In this document: one piece after another, positions 11,001 through 18,538 of the stretch
Position numbering within the stretch: position 1 is the stretch's first letter
Layout: each line of letters begins with the position of its first letter
Origin: Teratosphaeria epicoccoides
Lineage: Eukaryota > Ascomycota > Dothideomycetes > Mycosphaerellales > Teratosphaeriaceae
Direction: 5' to 3'
Assembly: GCA_021401465.1 (NCBI GenBank)
Contig: JADDMT010000023.1
Coordinates: forward strand, 124,001 to 188,000
Length of the DNA: 64,000 nucleotides
The notes under the pieces: model-generated
What the model was told of the DNA's origin: nothing
The model's database searches: none
Seen by the model: only the letters and a program-made list of their open reading frames with translations
Translations under genes and position numbers: made by a program

Positions 11001-13553
11001 GCTTACGCGTGCCGATCGATCATTGCCATTGTCTTCAGGATTTCCTGGGACGCCAAGCACATTCGGGCGGATAGCTGAGAATAGGCCTCTTGGATTCTCT
11101 TCCATACTCAAGTCGACACCGCCAGGTATTTCATGCACAGGCCTCACGTAGAGAGGCCTACCAGTCCTACTTGTCTTGACCTGCCCAGCGACCGGATCTT
11201 CATCTTCGGGTGGGATAGGACGGCCAGAATCGAGAACTTGTTGCGAAGGCGGGATGTGCAGCTTACTAGGCTGCGCGAAGATTCGCAGGATAGGCGCAGA
11301 GCTGTAATCAGACTGGCTGTCGTCTGTGACAATCATAACACTGCCGCGCCATACTTCCCTCTTCTGCGAGGAAGACGAAGGTTCATCGCGGAGACCAGTG
11401 TATCGCAGAAGAGGGCCGCACTTCAAGAACAGCGGAGGCCGAAAATGCTTCGCTTCCTCTTCGAAGGGTCCGTCATGCTGTGGCATGGTCTGTGTCGGAG
11501 GCGACTGCAGTGAGCTGTAATTACCAGAGCTGGATCGTCTGTTCTTCTTCTCCCACCAAGCATCATTCCTGTTGTCGGTCGCACCTGCCCTAGCAGATGA
11601 TTGAGAACGCCGATCAACAAGGTCAAGATCTTTGGCAGTCAAATGAGCAATTGGAGCATTCTTCCACTCGTCTAGCACTCCTCCAGTAGCCTGATAAGAT
11701 CTGCGGTCGTGATCGCGGCGGTGAAACAACTCACCGAACTTGTGGTGCCTGGCTTGGTGGTTCACAGTCGCATAGTCCACGCTGTCGGTGCCGAAGCCTA
11801 CTTGCTGACGTGCGTCTCTGCCAGCCTGTGTCTGGGGTGGAATGCGGTAGTTCACTGGATCCGTTGACCCAGTGGCTACTCTGTCGCGAGGTACAGGATC
11901 TGGATCCTGATGAACCAAGGCAGCCGCTCTATCCTTCTTGCTACCAGTGCCCATGCGATCTTGCTGAAGCTGAGCATTCTTCGGCTGAGGGTCCGAGTAC
12001 CTGTTGTCCCGTTGACCCTCCAGTTGTGCATACGCATCCTGCGGGGCGCCGCGATTCTGCATGTTCTTGCTATCACTCCGCCCGACTCCAGCCTCGCTGC
12101 CATGGTCGATGTCATTGATGGCGTTAGCGTAGTCCTGTTTCTGTGCTGTCTGCTGGGTCTTGCGTCTCTCGTGTGCTAGTTTGCCTCGCTCAGCGGCCGT
12201 GTGACCGCTCTCATAGGCAGCAGCACCCGCGCCCGCCACAGCTGCTGCAGCGCCAGCAAAGCCCGCGTCCCTAGCACGGTGCCGGTACTTTTGACTTGCA
12301 GTACGTCCAAGCTCAGGATCACCTCCCTTTCCGCTGCCAGACCGTTCCAAGCCAGAATCGTGCCGGCGAGCGCTGCCGACGACAGCGTCAGTGGACTCTT
12401 GCGGCCGACGTCTCCCATAGGCGGAATCAGATGCATGTCGCCGAGGCCGTGCCGCCGGAGACGCATTGCCTCGCCTTTCATAAGCCGCGAGGGGTATCCG
12501 CGGTTGAATTCCATCGTCCTGAGAGTTGCGCACTGTGGGTGAAGTCGCGCTGCCGGCGGAATTGGCCGGACTATTCACATCGCGCAACGCCTCTTGTGCT
12601 TTCCGCAATTTGCTGTGCGCAGGTGCAGGCGCAGGCTCCCGCAACGCAGGCTGCCTGGACGTGCCAGCCGAAGCGTGTCTCGACCTCTCGTCTCTGAGTC
12701 TGGTGCTTCTTTCGGCCTCTGATGGCCTTCGATAGCCAGATTGATGACTGACCACTCTGTCCCTCTCGCCGCGGAGGGTAATCTGCCTCGATTGTTCGCC
12801 GGCACCGCGCGCACTACCACTCTTTTGCCTCAGCTTCTCCTCTGCTTCATAGACTCGCCTGCGCTTCTCCTCCTTGCTGGCAAACTCTAACTCCAGCTTC
12901 TGCAGCGGACTTCGATCAGGCACAGAGTCCCTCCTCAGCAATCCTGAAGTATTACTAGCCTGCCGGGGTCTCTCCGCTCCGGTACTTGCTTGCCTCGCGA
13001 TCTCAGCGTGAGGAATGGCAGCAGGGTCGTTGCTAGCCTTCCGCTGCCTGTCCTTTTCCCTCGTCTTGCTCCTAGACGACACAAAGTCTGGCTCAGGGCT
13101 CCATGGCTTAATGCGCAAGTTGTCAGGGATGTCATCGTTGCCTCCAGTATCGATGTGCAAATCGGGTTGTTCATGCCTTCTCTTGTCTACTTTCAGGTCG
13201 TTCGCATGCGGTACTCTGGCTAGGTCTTCGCTCGTCGTGCCTGATCGGCCATGTTCTTGCTGCAGCTGATCGGTGACACCCTGTGCAAGGTCGCGGATCT
13301 TTTTCGAGTTGCTTCGAAGCAGTCCATCGTCGCCACCGCCACGTGTCTGCTTCTTCGGAGGAGGCACGTAATACTGGTATGGCTGACTCGGTACACTGGT
13401 CTGATACTCTTGCGACCATCGCCGTGCAGCCATTGGATTCTCGGTCGTGGTTGCTGCTGGGTCGGAGCGAGCACCGTTATTGCCAGACGGAGCGGACGAC
13501 GCGACTGGTACGGTGACCTTCGGAACCGTCCATGTAGAATACAACACATACAA
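8097..13553 (-). CDS. Large PhoD-like metallophosphatase-domain protein
   Basis: A single uninterrupted frame of 1,818 codons. The first ~700 residues are low-complexity, rich in Arg/Ser/Gln/Asp and look disordered. The catalytic part (about residues 750-1330) carries metallophosphoesterase landmarks: MLGGGDQVYNDR (~960), NIWDDHDIIDGYGSYPHHF (~1035), FLGLDCRTERMRDEIL, and ITILGGDVHLGAIGQF (~1254). The C-terminal ~450 residues are again disordered, with a polyglutamine run (HRQQQQQQVAMG). Fungal proteins of this layout are annotated as PhoD-like phosphatases, with no firmly known substrate. The true start may be Met41 (13433-13431, MAARRWSQEY), since the upstream 40 residues look less conserved. 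The gene is convergent with mex67 and divergent from the kexin gene. Confidence 0.88.
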   Translation of the reverse strand: MYVLYSTWTVPKVTVPVASSAPSGNNGARSDPAATTTENPMAARRWSQEYQTSVPSQPYQYYVPPPKKQTRGGGDDGLLRSNSKKIRDLAQGVTDQLQQEHGRSGTTSEDLARVPHANDLKVDKRRHEQPDLHIDTGGNDDIPDNLRIKPWSPEPDFVSSRSKTREKDRQRKASNDPAAIPHAEIARQASTGAERPRQASNTSGLLRRDSVPDRSPLQKLELEFASKEEKRRRVYEAEEKLRQKSGSARGAGEQSRQITLRGERDRVVSHQSGYRRPSEAERSTRLRDERSRHASAGTSRQPALREPAPAPAHSKLRKAQEALRDVNSPANSAGSATSPTVRNSQDDGIQPRIPLAAYERRGNASPAARPRRHASDSAYGRRRPQESTDAVVGSARRHDSGLERSGSGKGGDPELGRTASQKYRHRARDAGFAGAAAAVAGAGAAAYESGHTAAERGKLAHERRKTQQTAQKQDYANAINDIDHGSEAGVGRSDSKNMQNRGAPQDAYAQLEGQRDNRYSDPQPKNAQLQQDRMGTGSKKDRAAALVHQDPDPVPRDRVATGSTDPVNYRIPPQTQAGRDARQQVGFGTDSVDYATVNHQARHHKFGELFHRRDHDRRSYQATGGVLDEWKNAPIAHLTAKDLDLVDRRSQSSARAGATDNRNDAWWEKKNRRSSSGNYSSLQSPPTQTMPQHDGPFEEEAKHFRPPLFLKCGPLLRYTGLRDEPSSSSQKREVWRGSVMIVTDDSQSDYSSAPILRIFAQPSKLHIPPSQQVLDSGRPIPPEDEDPVAGQVKTSRTGRPLYVRPVHEIPGGVDLSMEENPRGLFSAIRPNVLGVPGNPEDNGNDRSARVSFQDKTRIRARSGEKLGKYREVRAHRLHVERGYTFWRFNLEIELASTQKRVAYRINKGPAIGFWVPARGETMNIMFHSCNGFSMSVNPADFSGPDPLWRDVLNRHQSRPFHVMLGGGDQVYNDRVEHSSALFKEWMDVKNPEHKHRAAFTTQMQDELEVFYLNRYAMWFSQGLFGMANSQIPMVNIWDDHDIIDGYGSYPHHFMSTRVFTGVGNVAFKYYMLFQHQSLIQETEQTEPSWLLGASPGPYIVERSRSVFMRLGRRVAFLGLDCRTERMRDEILSQGTYDVVFDRIRHELGPKEGEEGRGAGQGDIAHLIVLLGVPIAYPRLNFLENILTSKMMDPVKALGRTGMLGGFVNKFDGGVEILDDLDDHWTAKHHKDERNWFVQELQDLAAETSVRITILGGDVHLGAIGQFYSKKSLGVQKDKDFRYMPNVISSAIVNTPPPNAMADILNRRNKVHHLDDETDEDLIPMFDTDVDGRKRNNKHLLPRRNYCTIREYVPGCTPPATPRPGSQAQRDGNFDAGHTMSGAMYDGQGDGTPDRKFPPGSMGRTMSLTRGPLGLVRRLSGRSKKSSEFTSDLRYTRPPSALSQQPGNMRRANSLGGNPHPDSAPFSAPSRGFGANERRPSFHRRPTHLSVTEARKAAAKGGAPLDGAEDGVPPAGHINLEGGLDISLNFEVDQKDPQGETVPYRLLVPALWYEGDPEVTRPTLKGPKVGLMGRIKGQLRGNRQSHDFQYSEAGGGAEQDDRRFTGEYSHSDGTMTPSPESGGQYGGYMEPRVAPAGQQRIYETDLHRAQTWNAHQQRDDSAPQQNGRNVPGDRSRAYNPGSNLDGPPDGSAQPQSQSFNSHRQQQQQQVAMGRERRASAPAGNKFYHQDEYSNDSMTPSDGYVPQQLQQAATMPRTLRPSKAERFFGIGDDNGPWGGSAGRASMSAQRPQMAGDDQKWVEGVPPGRRRSRAGWKPWQW

Positions 13554-14179
13554 TACCTCAACAATGCACGCGATTGTCAGCAGTTGCGCGAACGCCCATG
13601 GAGCTCACAAATTCCGGTTGCCGAGCATGTGCATAAAGTTATTTAGTCGAGATGGCTGGTATGCTACCTCCCAGCTGCAAGAGGTGTGGAGGTAGCGATG
13701 CATTCAGACCCGGGAGGCCGCATACCACGGTTTCCCCGCGGCATCTGCAACGATCGACCGAGATCTGATGAAATGTCTTCCCCGTGAGCCCATCTCATGC
13801 CATCACCACCGAGCACCCACCGTCGACTCACCGTCACATCTTCATGACTCGCATGACTCGCATGACTCGCATGTATCAGATGATCGTGCAGCTGGATCAC
13901 TTCGGCAGTCTTCCGTCTTCGTCGGGCGCTACGCGACGGCCCGATCCCCGCGAAGTGAGCTTAATCGGTTAGTCCGTGCCCTATTTGACGCCTACTCCGT
14001 ACATGTATGCTGCGTCGTAACAAGCTCGCCACATTGTTGCATCAAGTCAAAGAAAGCTGACTTCTACACGTCGCAGCTTTGCACCACCACGATGTGGATA
14101 CATATTGTTCGTACCACTCACGACAGTCCGGCAGTCCACTAGAGTGATCGCGTGAATGTGCACACAGGACTCAAGAGTG
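13554..14179. promoter_or_regulatory. Divergent intergenic promoter region (PhoD gene / kexin gene)
   Basis: About 0.6 kb between two divergently transcribed genes, so it must contain both promoters. It includes three exact tandem copies of ATGACTCGC at 13844-13870, each holding the TGACTC core that Gcn4/AP-1-type bZIP factors recognise. That these are working sites is inference. Confidence 0.5.
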
Positions 14180-16789
14180 ATGAGAACCGCCATCTTGGCA
14201 GCCGGCTGGCTCCTGCTACTCGGCGCCCACGCTGCAGATACTCGAAAGAGAGATTACGAAACACACGACTACTATGCGATACACTTGTCGCCTGGTGTGT
14301 CCGCACGAGTCGCCGAAGCGCAACTAGGGCTTCGGTACGAGGGAAAGCTGGGCGAGCTAGCAGACCATCATGTCTTCCGCAGCGAGGAGAGGCAGCATGG
14401 CTACGACCACATCAAGAAACAGAAGGCGGATCTGAGGCGAAGGCGGCGGAAACGCGAGGCAGGAGCCGATGCGCCACACATATTGGACAGCGTTCTTTTA
14501 TCGAAAAAGCAGGAGTTGCACAAGCGCTTTCCGTTGGTGAAAAGAGAGCCGCTTGCTATACCGCAGCCAGTAGGGCCGCGGCCGCGGCAGGACTCGCCGG
14601 TGGATTGGGCGGTGCAAAAGGGGTTGGACATCGCTGAGGAGCTCGGCATCAAGGACCCGATTTTCCAGGAACAATGGCACCTGTGGAACCATGTCCAGAT
14701 CGGTCACGATATCAATGTCACGGGGGTCTGGCAGCAGGGTATCACAGGCAAGAACAACACCGTGTGCATCGTCGACGATGGATTGGACATGGACAGCGAC
14801 GATCTGCGAGACAACTACTTCGCGGAGGGTTCATGGGATTACAACGACCCAGGTCCAGATCCAAAGCCGCGGCTGAGTGACGATCGTCACGGTACGAGAT
14901 GCGCTGGAGAGATTGCGGCAGTCCGTAATGATGTTTGCGGCGTGGGTATTGCATACGACGGGAAGGTCTCTGGTGCTCGCATCTTGTCCAAGGTCATCTC
15001 AGACGCAGACGAAGCGGAGGCAATGAACATCAGATATCAGGACAACCATATTTACTCTTGTTCCTGGGGCCCACCGGATGACGGGCAGAGCATGGAGGCC
15101 CCTGGTATCCTGATTCAGCGCGCCATGGTCAATGGAGTACAAAAGGGCCGCAATGGTCTCGGATCAATATACGTTTTCGCCATCGGGAACGGGGCTGCCA
15201 ACGACGACAATTGCAACTTTGATGGCTACACCAACAGCATCTACTCCGTTAGTGTCGGAGGTATCGACAGGAAGGGCCTGCATCCTTATTACAGCGAGAA
15301 ATGCAGTGCTCAGCTTGTCGTTACGTACAGTTCTGGATCTGGTGATGCCATTCACACGACTGACGTCGGGCAGAACAAGTGCTACACCAATCACGGTGGT
15401 ACTTCCGCTGCTGGACCGCTCGTTGCCGGAATGTATGCGCTTATGCTGGAGGCAAATCCCACTCTGTCCTGGCGCGACATTCAGTGGATTACGGTTTTAA
15501 CCGCAGTAAAGGTTGATCAGGAAAGCGATTGGACCATGAACGAGGCTGTCAAAAAGGAGTTCAGCCATCAGTTCGGGTACGGAAAAGCAGACGCCTGGGC
15601 ACTGGTCGAAATGGCAAAGAACTGGACGAGTGTCAAGCCGCAGGCCTGGTACTACAGCCCATGGATGCATGTCAAACATGGAATTCCACAGGGTGAACTG
15701 GGGCTGGCTTCCAGTTTCGAGGTAACTGCAGAAATGCTCACGGAAGCTAATCTGCAGCGACTCGAGCACGTCACCGTAACAATGAATGTCGAGCACACCC
15801 GTCGCGGTGATCTAAGCGCCGAGCTGATCAGCCCCTCGGGCATGGTCTCGCACATTGCTACCCACCGTCGCAACGATGATGCCGAGTCCGGGTACATTGA
15901 CTGGACATTCATGTCTGTCGCTCATTGGGGCGAGAGCGGTGTTGGCAACTGGACCGTTGTTGTCAAGGACACCAACGTCAACGAGCACAGCGGTACCTTC
16001 ACTGACTGGAGGCTGAAATTGTGGGGCGAGAGCATTAACGCAGCTACTCAGAAGCTGCTACCATTGCCCGAGGAGAGTGACGACGATGACCATGACGAGT
16101 ACCATGAACCCGGCGTCGCCACCACTTCCGTCTCCTTACCGACGGAGACGGGCTCGCCAGCAGGCAATCCCTCTGACCATCCTGACCGGCCCACAAAGCC
16201 CAAGCCTACTCCGACTGTTACCGTGGTCGCCTCCGTCGAGCCCTCAGTCACCGGTCTACCGACTGGCACCGAAGACGATAAAGTCGAGGAGAAGCCCTCA
16301 GAAACCTCGGCCACGACCGACGCATCAGCAACGGCTACCCATGCCCAAGAACATCTTCTACCACACATATTCCCCACGTTCGGCGTCACCCGCACCACGC
16401 AAATCTGGATTTACGGCTCCGTCCTCCTCATACTCGCCTTCCTAATTGCTCTCGGGATTTGGTACTTGCGACAGAAGCGCCGACGACGATGGATGGTGCC
16501 GCGCGATACGGACTACGAGATGGTCGACCACGATGAGGATGGCGGTGACGCAGGACGGAGTCTCATGAACGGCGCTAATGGTAGTGCTGGTAGAGGCAAG
16601 GCGAGCAAGCTTTACGATGCTTTCGCTCCAGGTTCAGATGACGAGGCGGATGATTTTGATCTCGGAGAAGATAGCGAGGATGAGGAGGACCAGGCGGGGC
16701 GGGTTTCGAGAGATGGGTATGCGGAGAGAGGCGGGCATGAACGGTATCGTGATGACGCGCCGCTGAGGGAGGGGACGGATGTGGAATGA
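14180..16789 (+). CDS. kexB: Kex2/furin-type subtilisin-like processing protease (kexin)
   Basis: 869 aa from the Met at 14180, chosen because a signal peptide (MRTAILAAGWLLLLGAHA) follows directly; a Met 8 codons upstream (14156) is in frame. Counting from the upstream Met, the propeptide holds dibasic sites, with likely self-cleavage after LVKR (~130). The S8 domain has D207 (IVDDGLD), H245 (DRHGTRCAGE), oxyanion N345 (AIGNG) and S417 (GGTSAAG). A P domain follows (~510-630), then a Ser/Thr/Pro stalk, one transmembrane segment (~750-772, YGSVLLILAFLIALGIWYL), a basic stop-transfer stretch and an acidic cytosolic tail of the late-Golgi type. Role: cleavage of secretory precursors after KR/RR in the late Golgi. 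The residue after SAA is Gly where many kexins have Ala. Confidence 0.95.
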   Translation: MRTAILAAGWLLLLGAHAADTRKRDYETHDYYAIHLSPGVSARVAEAQLGLRYEGKLGELADHHVFRSEERQHGYDHIKKQKADLRRRRRKREAGADAPHILDSVLLSKKQELHKRFPLVKREPLAIPQPVGPRPRQDSPVDWAVQKGLDIAEELGIKDPIFQEQWHLWNHVQIGHDINVTGVWQQGITGKNNTVCIVDDGLDMDSDDLRDNYFAEGSWDYNDPGPDPKPRLSDDRHGTRCAGEIAAVRNDVCGVGIAYDGKVSGARILSKVISDADEAEAMNIRYQDNHIYSCSWGPPDDGQSMEAPGILIQRAMVNGVQKGRNGLGSIYVFAIGNGAANDDNCNFDGYTNSIYSVSVGGIDRKGLHPYYSEKCSAQLVVTYSSGSGDAIHTTDVGQNKCYTNHGGTSAAGPLVAGMYALMLEANPTLSWRDIQWITVLTAVKVDQESDWTMNEAVKKEFSHQFGYGKADAWALVEMAKNWTSVKPQAWYYSPWMHVKHGIPQGELGLASSFEVTAEMLTEANLQRLEHVTVTMNVEHTRRGDLSAELISPSGMVSHIATHRRNDDAESGYIDWTFMSVAHWGESGVGNWTVVVKDTNVNEHSGTFTDWRLKLWGESINAATQKLLPLPEESDDDDHDEYHEPGVATTSVSLPTETGSPAGNPSDHPDRPTKPKPTPTVTVVASVEPSVTGLPTGTEDDKVEEKPSETSATTDASATATHAQEHLLPHIFPTFGVTRTTQIWIYGSVLLILAFLIALGIWYLRQKRRRRWMVPRDTDYEMVDHDEDGGDAGRSLMNGANGSAGRGKASKLYDAFAPGSDDEADDFDLGEDSEDEEDQAGRVSRDGYAERGGHERYRDDAPLREGTDVE

Positions 16790-17400
16790 TAATGGTCTCT
16801 GTCCGACGGGCGGCGTTTTTGGTATAACAAAGTCCGCTGAGAGCACAGGCTCATATTACATGAGGTTAGGTTAGTGTCCTAGCCGTGTCGATAGACGACA
16901 GAAGCGGGTTGGCTTTTCCGCGCCTTTGTATCAATTGACGATTTTGCGTACAGTGTACCAGTTCCTTGTCTCTACTCCGTCCATCAACTGTTGGTCATTG
17001 ACACGGTTCTTGGGGTGCTGACACGAGACAGCTTCTCCTAACGTTTGACAGCTTGTTGATGCCATGAAGAGCTTCGCACCATGATGATGCGGCTAAAGGA
17101 GGCCTTGATGCCTCATGGAGTGATTAATTCGTTAAGTTTTGATGTGACCAGTCGCTGACCGAGAGAATGAGATTGGGTATAAACATAGCAAACACGCTGT
17201 AATAAGGGGAGTTTCTTAGCATCCCCGTAGTTGTAAGTCGAACCCAACATTACAGCAGGGTTCGGGTTGGTCCGTGCCTTCCGCTTTCGGACCAGTCGTG
17301 ACGTATTTGCGCCTTTGGACGGCGGTCCAAATGTGCCAATTCCACATGCATGTGTTTCTTGATATCACGTGTTTGCTTGAATTGAGCTAGTTATTTACCA
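16790..17400. other. Intergenic transition zone
   Basis: Ordinary-looking sequence holding the 3' UTR of the kexin gene. From about 17,400 on, the texture changes to TAG/CTA-rich RIP-mutated DNA. No gene seen here. Confidence 0.5.
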
Positions 17401-17539
17401 AATGCCACTTCACTAGCGATTATTATTATGATTCAATGCTATTGTCAGCTCAGTTATAAGTGATTCCTCCTTGCCGCTATTAACTTACTATGTTACACCC
17501 TTAGATTACTATAATATCGCTCCTAACAAGGTACCAAAA

Positions 17540-18129
17540 TAGCTGAAGAATCTACTACTAGCTTACCTGAACCTAAGCTGCTACCTCTAGCGCTAGTGTA
17601 AGTTGTTTCCATGCTTACAGTATACTTATAGAGGTAGTTACTAGCTTGTAGTAGTAGTTTACGCTGTCTAGAGACTAAGAATACCGCTAATTAGTAGTAT
17701 AAGTCTGAAGAGAGCTAGTAGTACGATTACAACACTAGCCTTAAGGAGAAAGATGCCCTCCTACGCAAGTATAATATAGCTAGCTATATTATAGAGACTA
17801 ACAAAGGCAAGCTAGCTATTAATCTATGCAACGAATGTACTAAGCGCGGTTATAAGTGTAGGGTCTAGTCCTAGCGTGATGATGCGGCTTGCGTATTCTA
17901 TAAGCGTAACAATTACGTTAGATGTCACGCTAATCGCTAGCATAAGCTATCAATTAAGGAGAAAATAGGGGCAGTTAAGTCAAGGCTTACTGCGATTAAA
18001 CTGCGACTAGACGCATTCGATATGCGTATTAACGCGCGGCTTAGTAATATAGAGGGTATCCTTAGCAGTACTAGAGACATTAATAATGTTAATAATAATA
18101 GTAACATGTAGTCTGTTATAGCAAGGTTT
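17540..18129 (+). pseudogene. Zinc-cluster-like ORF, RIP-degraded, 5' part
   Basis: A plus-strand frame with scattered TAG stops. At 17827-17934 it shows Cys-x2-Cys-x6-Cys-x10-Cys-x2-Tyr-x7-Cys; the Tyr is a TAT codon one transition from TGT. This is the spacing of a fungal Zn2Cys6 binuclear cluster. A region with Lys/Arg/Leu-rich, coiled-coil-like text follows (about 17950-18100). The frame runs straight into the gypsy insertion at 18129 and resumes in frame at 26304. Known Zn2Cys6 proteins are DNA-binding regulators; whether this was a host gene or a transposon gene is unknown. Confidence 0.55.
18125..18129. repeat. Target-site duplication of gypsy copy 1 (left)
   Basis: ggttt directly before the 5' LTR, repeated exactly at 26299-26303 after the 3' LTR. 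Confidence 0.9.
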
Positions 18130-18489
18130 TAATACAGTTGATACTAGGGGGCCATTAGAACCACATAGGTTCTAATGCCCGCCCTTAGCATGCAGCGACC
18201 CTGCCACATATAGCAAGGGGGTCCTTCGTACATACGTTAGCTTGTATGTTGTCTAAGTAGGATTAGTTGTTAACATAGGACGCCCCTATGTCACTGACCC
18301 TATAGTACCCCTACAGGGTTAGGCTTAGACATGCTTTCCCTAATTAAGGAGCGTCAGGGGTTATAAGCACCCTTAGCGCTACCTCTGCAATAAGCAGAAA
18401 GCAGTGCTGTCTTGTACCTACTAAAAGGTCGGATTACTCTGTCATACTACGAGATATTTTCATATCATATAGCATATACATCTATATTA
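18130..18489 (+). repeat. 5' LTR of gypsy copy 1
   Basis: 360 bp. It begins TAATAC and ends TATTA where other copies have TGATAC and TATCA, so both ends carry transitions. Inside are a TATA-like sequence and several short palindromes. Confidence 0.9.
18362..18367 (+). promoter_or_regulatory. Probable TATA box of the LTR promoter
   Basis: TATAAG, 34 nt upstream of 18396, where the sequence agaaagcag begins. The same arrangement is seen in the other LTRs I read. If transcription starts at 18396 the RNA 5' end is complementary to the sequence just after the LTR. Confidence 0.5.
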
Positions 18490-18501
18490 GTTCTGCTTTC
18501 T
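18490..18501 (+). other. Probable primer-binding site (self-priming type)
   Basis: gttctgctttct follows the 5' LTR. Nine of its bases (18493-18501) are the exact reverse complement of agaaagcag in the LTR (18396-18404). There is no TGG at its start as expected for a tRNA 3' CCA end. The layout fits the self-priming of Tf1-like chromoviruses; this is inference. Confidence 0.45.
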
Positions 18502-18538
18502 CCCCCCTGCTTTGCAGTCTAGCAGAGAATACTACAAT

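Noticed and set aside
10434..11078. A 214-codon plus-strand ORF inside the PhoD-domain gene.
   Set aside because: It is the complement of the well-supported phosphatase domain and has no coherent domain of its own.
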